Shown here: in pieces, positions 1 to 11,232 of the stretch
Numbering within the stretch: position 1 is the stretch's first letter
Layout: each line of letters begins with the position of its first letter
NCBI RefSeq assembly: GCF_024622505.1
Contig: NZ_JANKAS010000008.1
Location: 1-64,000 of the forward strand
DNA: 64,000 bases
Direction: 5' to 3'
From: Irregularibacter muris
Lineage (GTDB): Bacteria > Bacillota > Clostridia > Eubacteriales > Garciellaceae
The notes under the pieces: model-generated
Told to the model about the DNA's origin: nothing
Database searches by the model: none
What the model saw: the letters and a program-made list of their open reading frames with translations, nothing else
Made by a program: the position numbers and the translations under genes

Positions 1-55
1 GTTCTATTTTCAAAGATCAATTTCTTTGTCGCCTTTTCTTGCGGCGACTCTTACT

Positions 56-84
56 ATTATATAGCCTGGCATTTCTTTTGTCAA
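56..84 (-). promoter_or_regulatory. rRNA operon promoter P2
   Basis: On the minus strand a perfect TTGACA (84-79) is followed after 17 bases by a perfect TATAAT (61-56), with an A-rich stretch upstream of the -35 box. Downstream, toward base 1, comes an AGTAAGAGTCGCC box, a GTCGCC/GGCGAC hairpin and the sequence TTGATCTTTGAAAA, typical of the leader just before a 16S rRNA gene in Firmicutes. I infer that a rRNA operon begins beyond the left edge and is transcribed away from the origin. Confidence 0.8.
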
Positions 85-186
85 CAACTTTTTTTATTTC
101 TTTGGAAGAAATTCTTTGAAGTTGTTTTGCAGGCTATCCCCTACTGTAAGTAGGTGCTGTTTCGTCCCTTGCTGGCGACTCTTACT

Positions 187-215
187 ACTTTAACAGGTTT
201 CTGCAAAGCTGTCAA
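187..215 (-). promoter_or_regulatory. rRNA operon promoter P1
   Basis: On the minus strand TTGACA (215-210) is followed after exactly 17 bases by TAAAGT (192-187). An A/T-rich run beyond the -35 box could act as an UP element. The start region carries the same AGTAAGAGTCGCC box as the downstream promoter at 56-84, so the two are a tandem pair. Rest of 1-345: nothing coding that I can support. Confidence 0.72.
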
Positions 216-345
216 CAGCTTTTTTCTTTTTTCTTGTTATCCTGTTTATTTTGCCCTCTCTCGGAGAGCTTTTATAGCTTATCATGCTTCTTCTCGCTTT
301 TCAACTGGTATTTTATACCTTTTATGCTGCAATACCTCATTCTTT

Positions 346-407
346 TAAAAAAGTAGAGGGTAGAGAATCCTAGGGAGATGGAAATCCCTTTCTTCTACCC
401 TCTACTT
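346..407 (-). terminator. Terminator of rpe
   Basis: An inverted repeat pairs 351-367 with 390-407 (core AGTAGAGGGTAGA). Read on the minus strand it ends in a T-run (complement of 346-352), directly downstream of the rpe stop. Intrinsic terminator by shape. Confidence 0.75.
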
Positions 408-424
408 AACTATTTACCGATGTT

Positions 425-1072
425 TTATCTTTCATTTTCTCCTAATAACTTACGAATATTTTCTTTTTTATCTCCATTAAAGACGTAGGAACCTGCTACT
501 AATATATTTGCTCCTGCTTCTATACACTGTTTTGCTGTCACATCATTTATTCCTCCATCCACTTGAAGATCTATAGGATAGGATGAGATCATTTCTCTTG
601 TTTTAGCTATCTTTTCTGTCATAACTGGAATGAATTTTTGTCCACCATAGCCTGGATTTACAGTCATCAGTAATACCATATGGATATCTTCTAGGATATA
701 TTGAAGGGTTTCTGGAGGGGTTGCAGGGTTTAGGACTACTCCTGCTTTGACTCCTGTACTCTTTATAAGCTGAATGCTTCTATGCAGATGGGTAGTCGCT
801 TCCTGATGAATAGTAATAATATCCGCTCCTGCCTCCGCTATCCTAGGAATGAATCGATCAGGATCTTGCACCATCATATGAACATCAAATATCATTTTGC
901 TTTTTGGTCTTAGGTTTTTGATTTGATCTGGTCCAAAGGTAATATTGGGGACAAAATTTCCATCCATCATATCAAGATGGAGTATCTCTATATTGAGTTC
1001 TTCTAATTCTTTTATCTCTCTTTCTAAATTTCCAAAGTCTGCCCCTAAAATAGAGGGCGCTATTTTAATCAT
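425..1072 (-). CDS. rpe: Ribulose-phosphate 3-epimerase
   Basis: Interconverts ribulose 5-phosphate and xylulose 5-phosphate in the pentose phosphate pathway; cytoplasmic TIM-barrel enzyme. Visible family motifs: APSILGADF at the N-terminus, HLDMMDGNFVPN with a metal-binding His/Asp pair, FDVHMM, TVNPGYGGQKF and the phosphate-binding VDGGI and VAGSYVF. The 215-residue length is normal. I chose the ATG at 1072 because it sits behind AAGGTGAG; an in-frame GTG at 1081 would start inside the ribosome binding site. It lies between gyrA and a rRNA operon, an unusual place for rpe (in many Firmicutes it is near rsgA/prpC). It ends in its own terminator and follows the gyrA terminator, so it is probably transcribed alone. 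Confidence 0.96.
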   Translation of the reverse strand: MIKIAPSILGADFGNLEREIKELEELNIEILHLDMMDGNFVPNITFGPDQIKNLRPKSKMIFDVHMMVQDPDRFIPRIAEAGADIITIHQEATTHLHRSIQLIKSTGVKAGVVLNPATPPETLQYILEDIHMVLLMTVNPGYGGQKFIPVMTEKIAKTREMISSYPIDLQVDGGINDVTAKQCIEAGANILVAGSYVFNGDKKENIRKLLGENER

Positions 1073-1156
1073 GCTTCTCACCTTCTCTTTCTACTTTATA
1101 GATACCCATATTATATCAAAAGAATGAGATTTTCCCCTTTATTTTTAGGTTTTTAT

Positions 1157-1190
1157 AAATAAAAGGACGATATTTATCGTCCTTTTATTT
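1157..1190 (-). terminator. Terminator of gyrA
   Basis: A perfect hairpin with 16-base arms (AAATAAAAGGACGATA and its complement, two-base loop) lies just after the gyrA stop. T-rich flanks on both strands mean it could work in both directions. Confidence 0.78.
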
Positions 1191-1194
1191 ATAA

Positions 1195-3699
1195 TTATTT
1201 TTCTGTATTATTTTCAGTGACTTCCCTTACCTCAGCTTTTTCCATATCTTTAGCTTCTTCTACTACTTCTTCACTTACATAGACTTTTGCCACTGAAACA
1301 ATTTTGTCTTCTCCCCCTACTCTCATTAGGGTGACCCCTTGGGTACTTCTACCCATTTCTGATATTCCTTCAGCTTCTAGTCTAATAACTATGCCTTGAT
1401 TATTGATTAACATGATTTCATCTTCTTTTGTTACAATTCGGATTCCTACCAATTCACCGGTTTTATTGGTCAAGTTATAGGTGATTACACCTTTTCCTCC
1501 TCTGCCCTGGGTACGGTATTCCTCTAAGGAGGTCATTTTACCATATCCATTTTCGCTTACGGCTAGAACATAGGATCCCTCGGACACTAAATCCATCCCA
1601 ATAACTTGGTCTTTATTTCTTAGATCTATTCCCTTTACGCCCATAGCCGTTCTTCCCATAGCCCGGACATCATTTTCAGAAAAACGAATGGCATATCCTT
1701 TTTCTGTACCAATGATCACTTCTTTATCCCCATTGGTTAATCGTACACCAATAAGTTCATCATTTTCCTTGATGGTAATGGCAGCTAAACCCGATCTTCT
1801 GGAGGTATCATATTCTACTAGTTCTGTTTTCTTTACCATCCCTAACTTAGTCACCATAATTAAGTAATGTTCAGGGGTAAACTCCTTAACAGGGATAACT
1901 GCTGCAATCATTTCCCCTGGTTCTAACTGTAGAATATTGACAATAGCTGTTCCTCTAGCCTGTCTACTTGCCTCAGGTATTTCAAAGGCCTTGAGTCTAT
2001 ATACTCTCCCTTTGTTGGTAAAAAACAAGAGGTAGTGATGGGTAGACGTCATAAAGAGATGCTCCACAAAATCATCTTCTCTCGTACTTAGGGCAGCCAT
2101 CCCTCTTCCTCCCCTTCTTTGGGAACGATAGGTATCAGAGGGTAGTCGTTTAATGTATCCGAAGTGGGTTAAAGTAATGACCACATCCTCTTTTTCGATT
2201 AAGTCTTCTATATCAAAATCAGAAGCATCAAGATCAAAACCTGTTCTTCGATCATCATTGTATTTTTCTTTGATGTCTAGTAATTCTTCTCTAATCACTT
2301 GATAGATAAGAGTTTCACTCCCTAGAATTTCTTTTAATCCTTTAATAGTTTCCAATAAACCACTATATTCTTCTTCTATTTTATCCCTTTCCAATCCAGT
2401 TAAGCGTTGTAGACGCATATCTAAAATGGCCTGGGCTTGTTTTTCGGATAACTGGAATTTCTCCATTAAACCTTCTTTTGCTATTTGGGCTGTTTTAGAA
2501 CCTCTAATCAGCTTAATGACTTCATCAATGTGATCTAATGCAATCCTTAAACCTTCTAAGATATGTGCCCTGGCCTCTGCTTTTTCCAAATCAAACTGAG
2601 TTCTTCTGACGATAATTTCTTTTTGGTGCTCTAGATAATAGTCCAGCATTTGACGTAGATTAAGTACCTTTGGCTCACCATTCACAAGGGATAGCATAAT
2701 CACTCCGAAGGTATCTTGCATTTGCGTATATTTGTATAGTAGATTTAATACTACATTGGGATTAACATCCCTTTTCAACTCCACAACAATACGCATACCA
2801 TTTCTATCTGATTCATCCCTTAGGTCAGAAATGCCCTCAATTCGTTTTTCCTTTACTAAGTCAGCAATCTTTTCAATAAGTCTAGCTTTATTTACCTGAT
2901 AAGGAATTTCTGTGACAATAATTCTAAATCTCTCATTGGCCATTTGCTCAATATTGGCTTTAGCCCTTACCTTGATTTTTCCTCTTCCAGTGGTATAAGC
3001 AGATCTTATTTCATTCTTCCCTAAAATAATTCCCCCGGTTGGAAAATCTGGTCCCTTAATCTTTTTCATTAAGTCCTCTATGGTGACCTCAGGATTATCA
3101 ATAATCTTAAGTAATCCATCAATCACCTCTCCAAGGTTATGGGGAGGAATATTGGTGGCCATACCTACAGCGATACCTGAGGATCCATTGACCAATAGGT
3201 TAGGGAAACGAGAAGGCAATACTGTTGGTTCCTTCAAGGTTTCATCAAAGTTTGGTCTGTAATCCACGGTATTTTTATTGATGTCTCTCAATAACTCTGT
3301 AGTCATTTTTGTCATTTTAGCTTCGGTATAACGCATGGCAGCAGCGCCATCCCCATCGACAGAACCAAAATTTCCATGTCCATCTACTAAAGGATAACGG
3401 GTAGAGAAATCCTGGGCTAATCTTACCATGGCATCATATACCGCGGTATCCCCATGGGGATGGTATTTACCCAGTACGTCCCCGACGATTCTGGCACTTT
3501 TTCTATGGGCTTTTTCAGGGGTTATTCCCAGTTCGCTCATGGCATATAAAATCCTTCTATGGACTGGTTTTAGTCCATCTCTAACATCAGGTAGAGCACG
3601 GGATACAATAACACTCATGGCATAATCTATATAAGATTTTTTCATTTCATCTTCTATCTTGATTTGTAAAATATTTTCACTATTATTATTTTCTGTCAT
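1195..3699 (-). CDS. gyrA: DNA gyrase subunit A
   Basis: Breakage-reunion subunit of gyrase, which with GyrB introduces negative supercoils using ATP. Length about 834 residues, normal for GyrA. Catalytic tyrosine in AAMRYTEAK (about residue 125); quinolone-determining region [12 protein letters not shown] has Thr where E. coli has Ser83, as in wild-type C. difficile, so it is not evidence of resistance. The GyrA box QRRGGRG near residue 530, followed by six beta-pinwheel repeats, separates it from ParC. Start: two adjacent ATGs (3702 and 3699) follow AAGGAGGTGCC; the second has better spacing. The gene follows gyrB by 14 bases, so both are co-transcribed. The C-terminal tail is acidic. Confidence 0.97.
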   Translation of the reverse strand: MTENNNSENILQIKIEDEMKKSYIDYAMSVIVSRALPDVRDGLKPVHRRILYAMSELGITPEKAHRKSARIVGDVLGKYHPHGDTAVYDAMVRLAQDFSTRYPLVDGHGNFGSVDGDGAAAMRYTEAKMTKMTTELLRDINKNTVDYRPNFDETLKEPTVLPSRFPNLLVNGSSGIAVGMATNIPPHNLGEVIDGLLKIIDNPEVTIEDLMKKIKGPDFPTGGIILGKNEIRSAYTTGRGKIKVRAKANIEQMANERFRIIVTEIPYQVNKARLIEKIADLVKEKRIEGISDLRDESDRNGMRIVVELKRDVNPNVVLNLLYKYTQMQDTFGVIMLSLVNGEPKVLNLRQMLDYYLEHQKEIIVRRTQFDLEKAEARAHILEGLRIALDHIDEVIKLIRGSKTAQIAKEGLMEKFQLSEKQAQAILDMRLQRLTGLERDKIEEEYSGLLETIKGLKEILGSETLIYQVIREELLDIKEKYNDDRRTGFDLDASDFDIEDLIEKEDVVITLTHFGYIKRLPSDTYRSQRRGGRGMAALSTREDDFVEHLFMTSTHHYLLFFTNKGRVYRLKAFEIPEASRQARGTAIVNILQLEPGEMIAAVIPVKEFTPEHYLIMVTKLGMVKKTELVEYDTSRRSGLAAITIKENDELIGVRLTNGDKEVIIGTEKGYAIRFSENDVRAMGRTAMGVKGIDLRNKDQVIGMDLVSEGSYVLAVSENGYGKMTSLEEYRTQGRGGKGVITYNLTNKTGELVGIRIVTKEDEIMLINNQGIVIRLEAEGISEMGRSTQGVTLMRVGGEDKIVSVAKVYVSEEVVEEAKDMEKAEVREVTENNTEK

Positions 3700-3715
3700 C
3701 ATGGCACCTCCTTGA

Positions 3716-5635
<1,920 letters not shown>

Positions 5636-5648
5636 TTACCCCCCAGTT

Positions 5649-5924
5649 TCATTTATTACACTTTTTCACTTTATCCATAAAACCCATTCTTTTTATCAGG
5701 GTATTTGAAGAGATGGGTGAAAAATATATAATACTCTTATGATTTACCTCTGCTAAAACAAAGGATTTTGGTTCTTCTTTGGAAATTCTTTTTATAAATC
5801 CTTCTTCTCTTGCTATATCTAAAAATTCTACAGTTTCTTTTGACATTTGGGCAATTTCTAAATTCATTACCGCAATGACATCCTTAAAAGAAACCATTTC
5901 ATCTCCGCCCAGATGAAGTAACAT
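5649..5924 (-). CDS. remB: Extracellular matrix regulator RemB (YaaB)
   Basis: Small DUF370-family protein, 91 residues. In B. subtilis RemA and RemB activate biofilm matrix and osmoprotection genes, and remB (yaaB) sits between recF and gyrB exactly as here. The start MLLHLGGD followed by the pattern VSFKDVIAVMNLE is the family signature. Strong ribosome binding site AAGGAGG before the ATG at 5924. The C-terminal tail is basic. Location and sequence agree, so assignment is firm; the regulatory role in this organism is by analogy only. Confidence 0.88.
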   Translation of the reverse strand: MLLHLGGDEMVSFKDVIAVMNLEIAQMSKETVEFLDIAREEGFIKRISKEEPKSFVLAEVNHKSIIYFSPISSNTLIKRMGFMDKVKKCNK

Positions 5925-6035
5925 AGGAATCCTCCTTAAAATACCAATTTTTCATCTTTTCTATTATAACCTTTATGATTAGATTCTAAAAGAAAAACAA
6001 TGGAATATTATTACATCACTTTTGTATTAAAAACC

Positions 6036-7139
6036 TTATTTGGCTCTTCCTTCTTGAATTTCAAATATCTTTTTCTCTTTAAGCTCTATATCTTCTAGAA
6101 AGCTTAGATCGGTACAAGTAATGAAGGTTTGTACCTCCTGTAGGGAATGAATAAGCTTTTTTTGCCTTTTCTGATCTAACTCTGACATCACATCATCCAA
6201 TAAAAGTATAGGAAATTCTCCTGTTTCAGTATATATCAGTTGGATAAGGGAGAGTTTTAAAGAGAGTGCAGCAGTACGCTGTTGGCCTTGGGATCCAAAG
6301 GAACGAATATCTATTTTGTTGACATTGATTTTGATATCATCCCGGTGGGGACCTATAGTGGTGGTTCCTTTTTTTATATCGTTGTTCTCACTTTTTTTGA
6401 GTTCTTTACCAAATAATTCTTTTATTTGCTGCATTTCCTCTAGAGAAGAGATTAAGGTGGATTGATAAAATAATTCTATTTTTTCAAAGCCATCGGTTAT
6501 TTCATGGTGAAGACTCTTGGTAAAAACATTTATTTTTTTTAAAAAGTGAAGACGCATTTGAATAATCTTAGATCCCATATTGATTAATTGCTCATTCCAT
6601 AGGGGGAGAGTATCCCTTAGGGAGGGTTGTATCTTTATTTTTTTTAATAAGTGGTTTCTCTGTTGAAGAATTTTATTATATTCCAGTAACGCATAATAAT
6701 ATTGAGGTCTTAGATTCGATATTTCTCGATCTAAAAAATTTCTTCTTTCCACTGGACCTTCTTTGATTAGTCTCAGGTCCTCCGGGGAAAATAGTACGGT
6801 ATTGACTTGACCTAAAAGCTCTCCTATTTTTTCTAATACTATGCCATTTCTTTTTATTAATTTTTTTCGCTGATGGGAAAGTCCAATTTCTATTGTTTTT
6901 TGGCCTTGGGTTGTATTAAATTTACCCATTAAAAAAGCATGGTCCTGTCCCCAGGCTATGATTTCTTTATCTTTGCTACTACGATGGGATTTACCAATAC
7001 TCATTAAATAAATAGACTCTATGATGTTTGTTTTTCCCTGGGCATTATTTCCTACAAAAATATTGATTTTGGGATGCAACTTTAAATCTAATTGATTATA
7101 ATTTCTATAATTTTTTAAATGAAGCTCTTCAATATACAT
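6036..7139 (-). CDS. recF: DNA replication and repair protein RecF
   Basis: SMC-like ATPase that with RecO and RecR loads RecA at single-strand gaps. Walker A GNNAQGKT at residues 30-37, ABC-type signature FGSQGQQRTAALSLKL and Walker B PILLLDDVMSELD are all visible; 367 residues is normal. N-terminal MYIEELHLKNYRNY is typical, so the ATG at 7139 is right. Conserved position between yaaA and remB/gyrB. A 96-base gap separates its start from yaaA, the widest in this run apart from the dnaN-dnaA and recF-remB gaps. Confidence 0.97.
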   Translation of the reverse strand: MYIEELHLKNYRNYNQLDLKLHPKINIFVGNNAQGKTNIIESIYLMSIGKSHRSSKDKEIIAWGQDHAFLMGKFNTTQGQKTIEIGLSHQRKKLIKRNGIVLEKIGELLGQVNTVLFSPEDLRLIKEGPVERRNFLDREISNLRPQYYYALLEYNKILQQRNHLLKKIKIQPSLRDTLPLWNEQLINMGSKIIQMRLHFLKKINVFTKSLHHEITDGFEKIELFYQSTLISSLEEMQQIKELFGKELKKSENNDIKKGTTTIGPHRDDIKINVNKIDIRSFGSQGQQRTAALSLKLSLIQLIYTETGEFPILLLDDVMSELDQKRQKKLIHSLQEVQTFITCTDLSFLEDIELKEKKIFEIQEGRAK

Positions 7140-7246
7140 GAAGTGAATTGCCTCCCCTTTTTAATCCATGACAAAGTAAGAAGACCCATCTTAATCTTCC
7201 TTTTTTTATTCTATCATACTTTTCTTCAAGAACATACGTTCTTATG

Positions 7247-7456
7247 TTATTCTATTTCTATTTTACCATAATTAACAATTTCTATGATATCCTTTGATTT
7301 TATTTTTTTTCCTCTTTGTAGAACTACTTGTCCATTTACCTGAACTAGTCCATCTTGAATCATCATTTTGGCCATACCGCCATTTTCTGCTATACCAACA
7401 TATTTTAACAATTGATCTAGTTTGATATAGGGAGGTTTTATTTTTACTTTTTCCAT
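7247..7456 (-). CDS. yaaA: S4-domain RNA-binding protein YaaA
   Basis: 69-residue S4-like protein encoded between dnaN and recF in most Firmicutes. The S4 fold is seen as IKLDQLLKYVGIAENGGMAKMMIQDGLVQVNG. Such proteins bind structured RNA, and YaaA has been linked to ribosome assembly; I see nothing that fixes its target. Strong binding site AAAAGGAG before the ATG at 7456. Confidence 0.9.
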   Translation of the reverse strand: MEKVKIKPPYIKLDQLLKYVGIAENGGMAKMMIQDGLVQVNGQVVLQRGKKIKSKDIIEIVNYGKIEIE

Positions 7457-7490
7457 TTCTGTTCTCCTTTTTTAACTATCTTTATAATTA

Positions 7491-7527
7491 ACTATTTAAA
7501 CCACCTATTGAAGGTGGTTTAAATAGT
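7491..7527. terminator. Hairpin between dnaN and yaaA
   Basis: Perfect 15-base inverted repeat (7491-7505 with 7513-7527, seven-base loop) five bases past the dnaN stop. On the minus strand it is followed by TAATTATAAAG, a poor U-tract, so it is more likely an attenuator, a processing site or a 3'-end stabiliser than a strong terminator. Confidence 0.5.
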
Positions 7528-7532
7528 GGTTT

Positions 7533-8642
7533 TTAATGTTCTAATAATCTAACAGGTAGGATTAAATATACAAAATAGTCCTCTTCAATAGGTTTTATAA
7601 CACAAGGACTGACAGAGGTTGTAAATTCCAATATAATTTCTTCATCTTCAATAATTTTTAAAGCATCGATAAAGTATTTTGAGTTAAAGGCTATTGTAAG
7701 TTCCTCTCCCCCTATCTCTATGGTTATTTCTTCATGAACCTGCCCTATTTCTGCATTGGAGGAAATAACCATTTGCTCTCCTTGTATTTCCATTTTTATT
7801 AAGTTGTTTTTCCCTTGACGGGCAAGGAGGGCAGCTCTTTCACAACTATCCAGTAAATCTTTTGTTTTTACTTTTATTTTTGTTTTGTATTCTTCTGGGA
7901 TAATTTGGTTATAGTTGATGAATTCCCCTTCTAACAATCTAGAAATAATGCGAGTATTTCCAAATTGAAAAAGAATCTGATTGCCTGTATGGGAGATTTG
8001 TATCATATTTTCCTCTTCTGATAGTATTTTACTAATTTCATTCAAGGTTCTACCTGGAATAACTTCCCTTATTTTATCATTCCCTGCTCCGGAGGTTTTT
8101 CCCTTACGAAGGGCTAGGCGATATCCGTCTAAAGCTGCTAAACTAACTGCTTTTTCGTCTACCTCAAGAAGTGCTCCTGTCAAAATAGGTCTAGTTTCGT
8201 CTTGGGCTACTGAAAAAATAGTTTGCCTAATCATATTTTTAAAAAGATCTTGGGGAATTTCTGTGAAACTCTCATCACTTACTTCAGGTAAATCTGGAAA
8301 TTCCAAACCGCTTTGGCCTTGGATAACAAATTCTGAGCTGGCACAGGTAATCCAAGTTTTATTGGCTTCATCGCTTTTAATTTCTACTGGGGCTTCGGGT
8401 AGTTTTCTAATCAATTCGCTGATTATTCTAGAGGAAAGTACGACAGAACCCTCTTCTATAATTTCTCCCTCTATATAGCTTTCAATACCTATTTCTAAAT
8501 CAGTAGCCACAAGTTTTATTTTATTCTCTTCTGCTTGTATAAAGATTCCTTCTAGAATAGGTAAAGTGGTTCTACTGGATACAGCTTTTTGTACGGTAAC
8601 TACCCCTTCCAGTAATTGATTTTTTGAGCATTTAATATTCAT
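7533..8642 (-). CDS. dnaN: DNA polymerase III sliding clamp (beta)
   Basis: Forms the dimeric ring that tethers DNA polymerase III and many other proteins to DNA. 369 residues with three clamp domains; N-terminal MNIKCSKNQLLEGVVTVQKAV and C-terminal YLILPVRLLEH are typical, the latter forming part of the hydrophobic client pocket. The ATG at 8642 is preceded by AAAGGAGG, and a perfect DnaA box (8644-8652) lies between binding site and start codon, so DnaA bound at the origin may block expression. Follows dnaA after a 269-base origin segment. Confidence 0.97.
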   Translation of the reverse strand: MNIKCSKNQLLEGVVTVQKAVSSRTTLPILEGIFIQAEENKIKLVATDLEIGIESYIEGEIIEEGSVVLSSRIISELIRKLPEAPVEIKSDEANKTWITCASSEFVIQGQSGLEFPDLPEVSDESFTEIPQDLFKNMIRQTIFSVAQDETRPILTGALLEVDEKAVSLAALDGYRLALRKGKTSGAGNDKIREVIPGRTLNEISKILSEEENMIQISHTGNQILFQFGNTRIISRLLEGEFINYNQIIPEEYKTKIKVKTKDLLDSCERAALLARQGKNNLIKMEIQGEQMVISSNAEIGQVHEEITIEIGGEELTIAFNSKYFIDALKIIEDEEIILEFTTSVSPCVIKPIEEDYFVYLILPVRLLEH

Positions 8643-8643
8643 T

Positions 8644-8911
8644 TGTGGATAACCTCCTTTATTAAAGATATATATAAATAATATATTAATTTAGTAGTAG
8701 TAGTAGTAGGGGCTGTGAATTTGTGGATAAGCCCTTATACATTGGAAAACGAATAAGAAATGAGTGTGGACAGTATGTGGCTAAAAAAGCCCTACTTATC
8801 CACAGGTTTTACTGAAAAAAAAATGGACGGGCTTTATACACACTTTATCCATAGATTTGTCCACAATAAAGATAGTTTGCCTTAGGTCCATTTTTATATT
8901 AAAGATTAAAT
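8644..8911. other. oriC part 1: unwinding module between dnaN and dnaA
   Basis: Perfect DnaA boxes (TTATCCACA or complement) at 8644-8652, 8722-8730 and 8796-8804; one-mismatch boxes at 8845-8853 and 8857-8865. On the minus strand the order is box 8730-8722, a 12-base GC-rich spacer, six CTA triplets (complement of TAG x6, 8692-8709), then an almost pure A/T stretch (8660-8691). This matches the basal unwinding system described for B. subtilis: DnaA box, GC-rich linker, DnaA-trios, unwinding element. The dnaA-dnaN interval is where B. subtilis unwinds. I infer this is the strand-opening site. Confidence 0.85.
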
Positions 8912-10249
8912 TTATTTACCTTCTATTTGTTTAATAAATTTGTCTATGGTATTTTTTAAATTTATATCTTTTTTTACGTCATTAGAGATCTTATCACAGG
9001 CATGGATTACTGTTGAATGATCTCTTCCTCCAAACTCTTCTCCCACCTTAGGAAGGGAAAGATCGGTAAGTTCTCTGGTGATATACATAGCAATTTGTCT
9101 TGGAAAGGCAATTGCTTTGGTTCTTTTCTTAGAATTAAAATCCTCCATGCGAATATTAAAATGTTCCGCGATCACCTCTTTAATTAAAGGTACGGTAATT
9201 TTTTTGGGAGCGATGGAAGAAATAATATCTTTTAAAGCTTCATTGGCCAATTCCACAGTGATGTCTTGATTGGTTAGGGAGGAATAAGCCACTATTCGTA
9301 TAAGTGCCCCTTCTAATTCACGAATATTGGACTGAATTTTCTTGGCGATGAAATGCATAACCTCATTGGGGATATCTAAATTTTCTACATTTGCTTTTTT
9401 TCTAAGAATTGCAATTCTAGTTTCCAGATCAGGGGGTTGGATATCTGTGATCAGTCCCCATTCAAAGCGTGAACGCAGCCTATCTTCTAAGGTTGGAATC
9501 TCCTTAGGAGGTCTGTCACTGGAAATGATGATTTGCTTATTTGCATCATGTAGGGCATTAAAGGTATGGAAAAATTCCTCTTGGGTACTTTCCTTCCCTG
9601 CAATAAACTGGATATCATCGACCAATAAAACATCAATATTTCGGTAACGATTTCTAAATTCTACGTTCTTATCGTCCCGAATGGAATTAATTAATTCATT
9701 GGTGAATTTTTCCGAGGAAACATACATGACCTTGGATTTAGGATTTTGATTTAGAATAAAATGAGCGATGGCATGCATAAGGTGAGTTTTACCTAAACCA
9801 ACACCCCCATAGATAAACAATGGGTTGTATGCTTTGGCCGGTGCCTCGGCTACAGCTAAAGATGCAGCATGGGCGAAGCGATTACTATTACCAATAACAA
9901 AAGTTTCAAAGGTATATTTGGGGATGAGATTGGTTGGTGGCGCACTTACTATATTGGCCTTTTCATCATTCTCTTGATATACCTCTTTTTGGATCTCCTC
10001 AGTGGGTATAGTAAATTTTATATTTATTTGTTCTCCAGTTACCTGTTTGAGAGCATTGGATATTAGAACAATATACCTAGCTTCCAATATTCCCTTTGTA
10101 AAATCATTGGGTACCCCTAGTATGATCCGGTTGCCCTGGTAGGAAATTGGCTCAATGGTTTTTAGCCAGGTATTAAAACTAACCTCGGTTAGTTCTGATT
10201 TGATAATTTCTAATGTCTTTGCCCAAACTTCAAATAGTGGAGATGTCAT
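8912..10249 (-). CDS. dnaA: Chromosomal replication initiator DnaA
   Basis: Origin-binding AAA+ protein that melts oriC and regulates transcription. Domain I residues 1-80, short linker II, AAA+ domain III with Walker [10 protein letters not shown] (148-156), Walker [10 protein letters not shown], arginine-finger region [11 protein letters not shown], and domain IV with the DNA-binding signature [15 protein letters not shown]. The ORF is open to 10357, but the added residues are hydrophobic and unlike DnaA. The ATG at 10249, seven bases after AGGGGG, gives the canonical start [14 protein letters not shown] and 445 residues. DnaA boxes flank the gene on both sides, consistent with autoregulation. 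Confidence 0.97.
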   Translation of the reverse strand: MTSPLFEVWAKTLEIIKSELTEVSFNTWLKTIEPISYQGNRIILGVPNDFTKGILEARYIVLISNALKQVTGEQINIKFTIPTEEIQKEVYQENDEKANIVSAPPTNLIPKYTFETFVIGNSNRFAHAASLAVAEAPAKAYNPLFIYGGVGLGKTHLMHAIAHFILNQNPKSKVMYVSSEKFTNELINSIRDDKNVEFRNRYRNIDVLLVDDIQFIAGKESTQEEFFHTFNALHDANKQIIISSDRPPKEIPTLEDRLRSRFEWGLITDIQPPDLETRIAILRKKANVENLDIPNEVMHFIAKKIQSNIRELEGALIRIVAYSSLTNQDITVELANEALKDIISSIAPKKITVPLIKEVIAEHFNIRMEDFNSKKRTKAIAFPRQIAMYITRELTDLSLPKVGEEFGGRDHSTVIHACDKISNDVKKDINLKNTIDKFIKQIEGK

Positions 10250-10289
10250 AGATAAACCCCCTATCGTGTAAATAATAACTGTTTGTCCA

Positions 10290-10680
10290 CTCTTTATCCA
10301 CATAAAAATTGTAGGAAATAAATAAAAATTAGGGAAAAAAGAAGAGATGACAAACATTAGATTGAATTTGTGGATAAAATGTGAAAAGATATACGTGTAT
10401 ATATGTATAATGAATGAATCAACAACTGTGGATAAAATTTATTAACATGAAAATATTGCTAATTATCTTGAGTATAGACACATAAAAGAAAAAATAAACC
10501 TTTATTATTTAATTATCCACAATATTATCCACAAACTATGAAAATTTGTGGATAATATGTATAAAAGCTATAAGTTATCAACAATGTGTTTATATGATAT
10601 CAAATAATGCAGGGCTTATCAATAAAAATTAAATAAATTATCCACAAAAAGAAGAAGAGAAATTAATATTATCCACATAG
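10290..10680. other. oriC part 2: DnaA-box cluster upstream of dnaA
   Basis: Perfect DnaA boxes at 10294-10302, 10369-10377, 10427-10435, 10513-10521, 10525-10533, 10547-10555, 10638-10646 and 10669-10677, in both orientations, plus a one-mismatch box at 10575-10583. The stretch is very A/T-rich. The boxes at 10513-10555 are packed as two tandem and one inverted copy. With the cluster between dnaN and dnaA this makes a bipartite origin. The dnaA promoter must lie here, but I cannot pick one -10/-35 pair with confidence. Confidence 0.88.
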
Positions 10681-10736
10681 GCTATAAAAATAGAAAATTA
10701 TTCTACAATATTTGCTGTAGAGAACAAGTTCTCAGA

Positions 10737-10883
10737 GACTGTTGAAAAATCATATATAAAGGAAAATACCTAAATTTGTCATTGTGAGCATAGGAAAAAA
10801 TTGAGCATTTAAGCGAGTTTAAGATGTTCCACTCCCCTACTCTACATTTAGAATGAAACAAAAGGGGACGTTTTCAACAACCC
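10737..10883. repeat. Possible small terminal-inverted-repeat element
   Basis: About 147 bases bounded by GACTGTTGAAAA (10737-10748) and TTTTCAACAACCC (10871-10883), whose complement is GGGTTGTTGAAAA; nine bases match exactly. No ORF inside. The shape fits a small non-autonomous element or IS remnant between the origin boxes and rpmH. I see no clear target duplication. Confidence 0.35.
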
Positions 10884-10964
10884 GAAAGAACAAGTTGTCA
10901 TTTAGTTATGGAAAAAAACTGTATTATTTTGTGAAGATATGGGAGGATTACCAGCTTTTCTTGC

Positions 10965-10993
10965 TTGACATGGTAAGGGGTAATCGATATAAT
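10965..10993 (+). promoter_or_regulatory. Promoter of rpmH
   Basis: TTGACA (10965-10970), 17-base spacer, TATAAT (10988-10993): a perfect sigma-A promoter 72 bases before the rpmH start codon. A second TATAAT-like element further down (near 11010) may add another start. Confidence 0.85.
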
Positions 10994-11064
10994 TTTATAG
11001 TAAACTTATTATAATGGTGTAAACTATGGTTTAATATAATTGGATACACGAGGAGGTGCCTTGC

Positions 11065-11199
11065 ATGAAAAGAACATATCAGCCTAAAAAAAGACAAAGA
11101 CAAAAAGTCCATGGATTTAGAAAAAGGATGTCTACTTTATCTGGACGTAATGTATTAAGAAGAAGAAGAAAAAAAGGTAGAAAAGTATTATCAGCATAA
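11065..11199 (+). CDS. rpmH: Ribosomal protein L34
   Basis: 44-residue, very basic protein of the large ribosomal subunit. The sequence begins [20 protein letters not shown] and contains [15 protein letters not shown], the L34 signature. ATG at 11065 follows AGGAGGTG. It is the first gene of the right-hand arm, next to rnpA as in nearly all bacteria, and is driven by the consensus promoter at 10965-10993. Confidence 0.97.
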   Translation: MKRTYQPKKRQRQKVHGFRKRMSTLSGRNVLRRRRKKGRKVLSA

Positions 11200-11224
11200 A
11201 GGCCGCAGTATAGTGGCCTTTTTC
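11199..11224 (+). terminator. Terminator after rpmH
   Basis: AAGGCC...GGCCTT hairpin starting at the last base of the rpmH stop codon, followed by a T-run. It would limit read-through into rnpA, so L34 can be made in excess over the RNase P protein. Confidence 0.7.
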
Positions 11225-11232
11225 TACAATTA

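Noticed and set aside
3430-3460. Thr in the quinolone-determining region of GyrA as resistance mutation
   Set aside because: Thr is the normal residue here in several Clostridia.
10250-10357. N-terminal extension of DnaA
   Set aside because: The extra 36 residues are hydrophobic and unlike DnaA; the ATG at 10249 has a good binding site and the canonical start.
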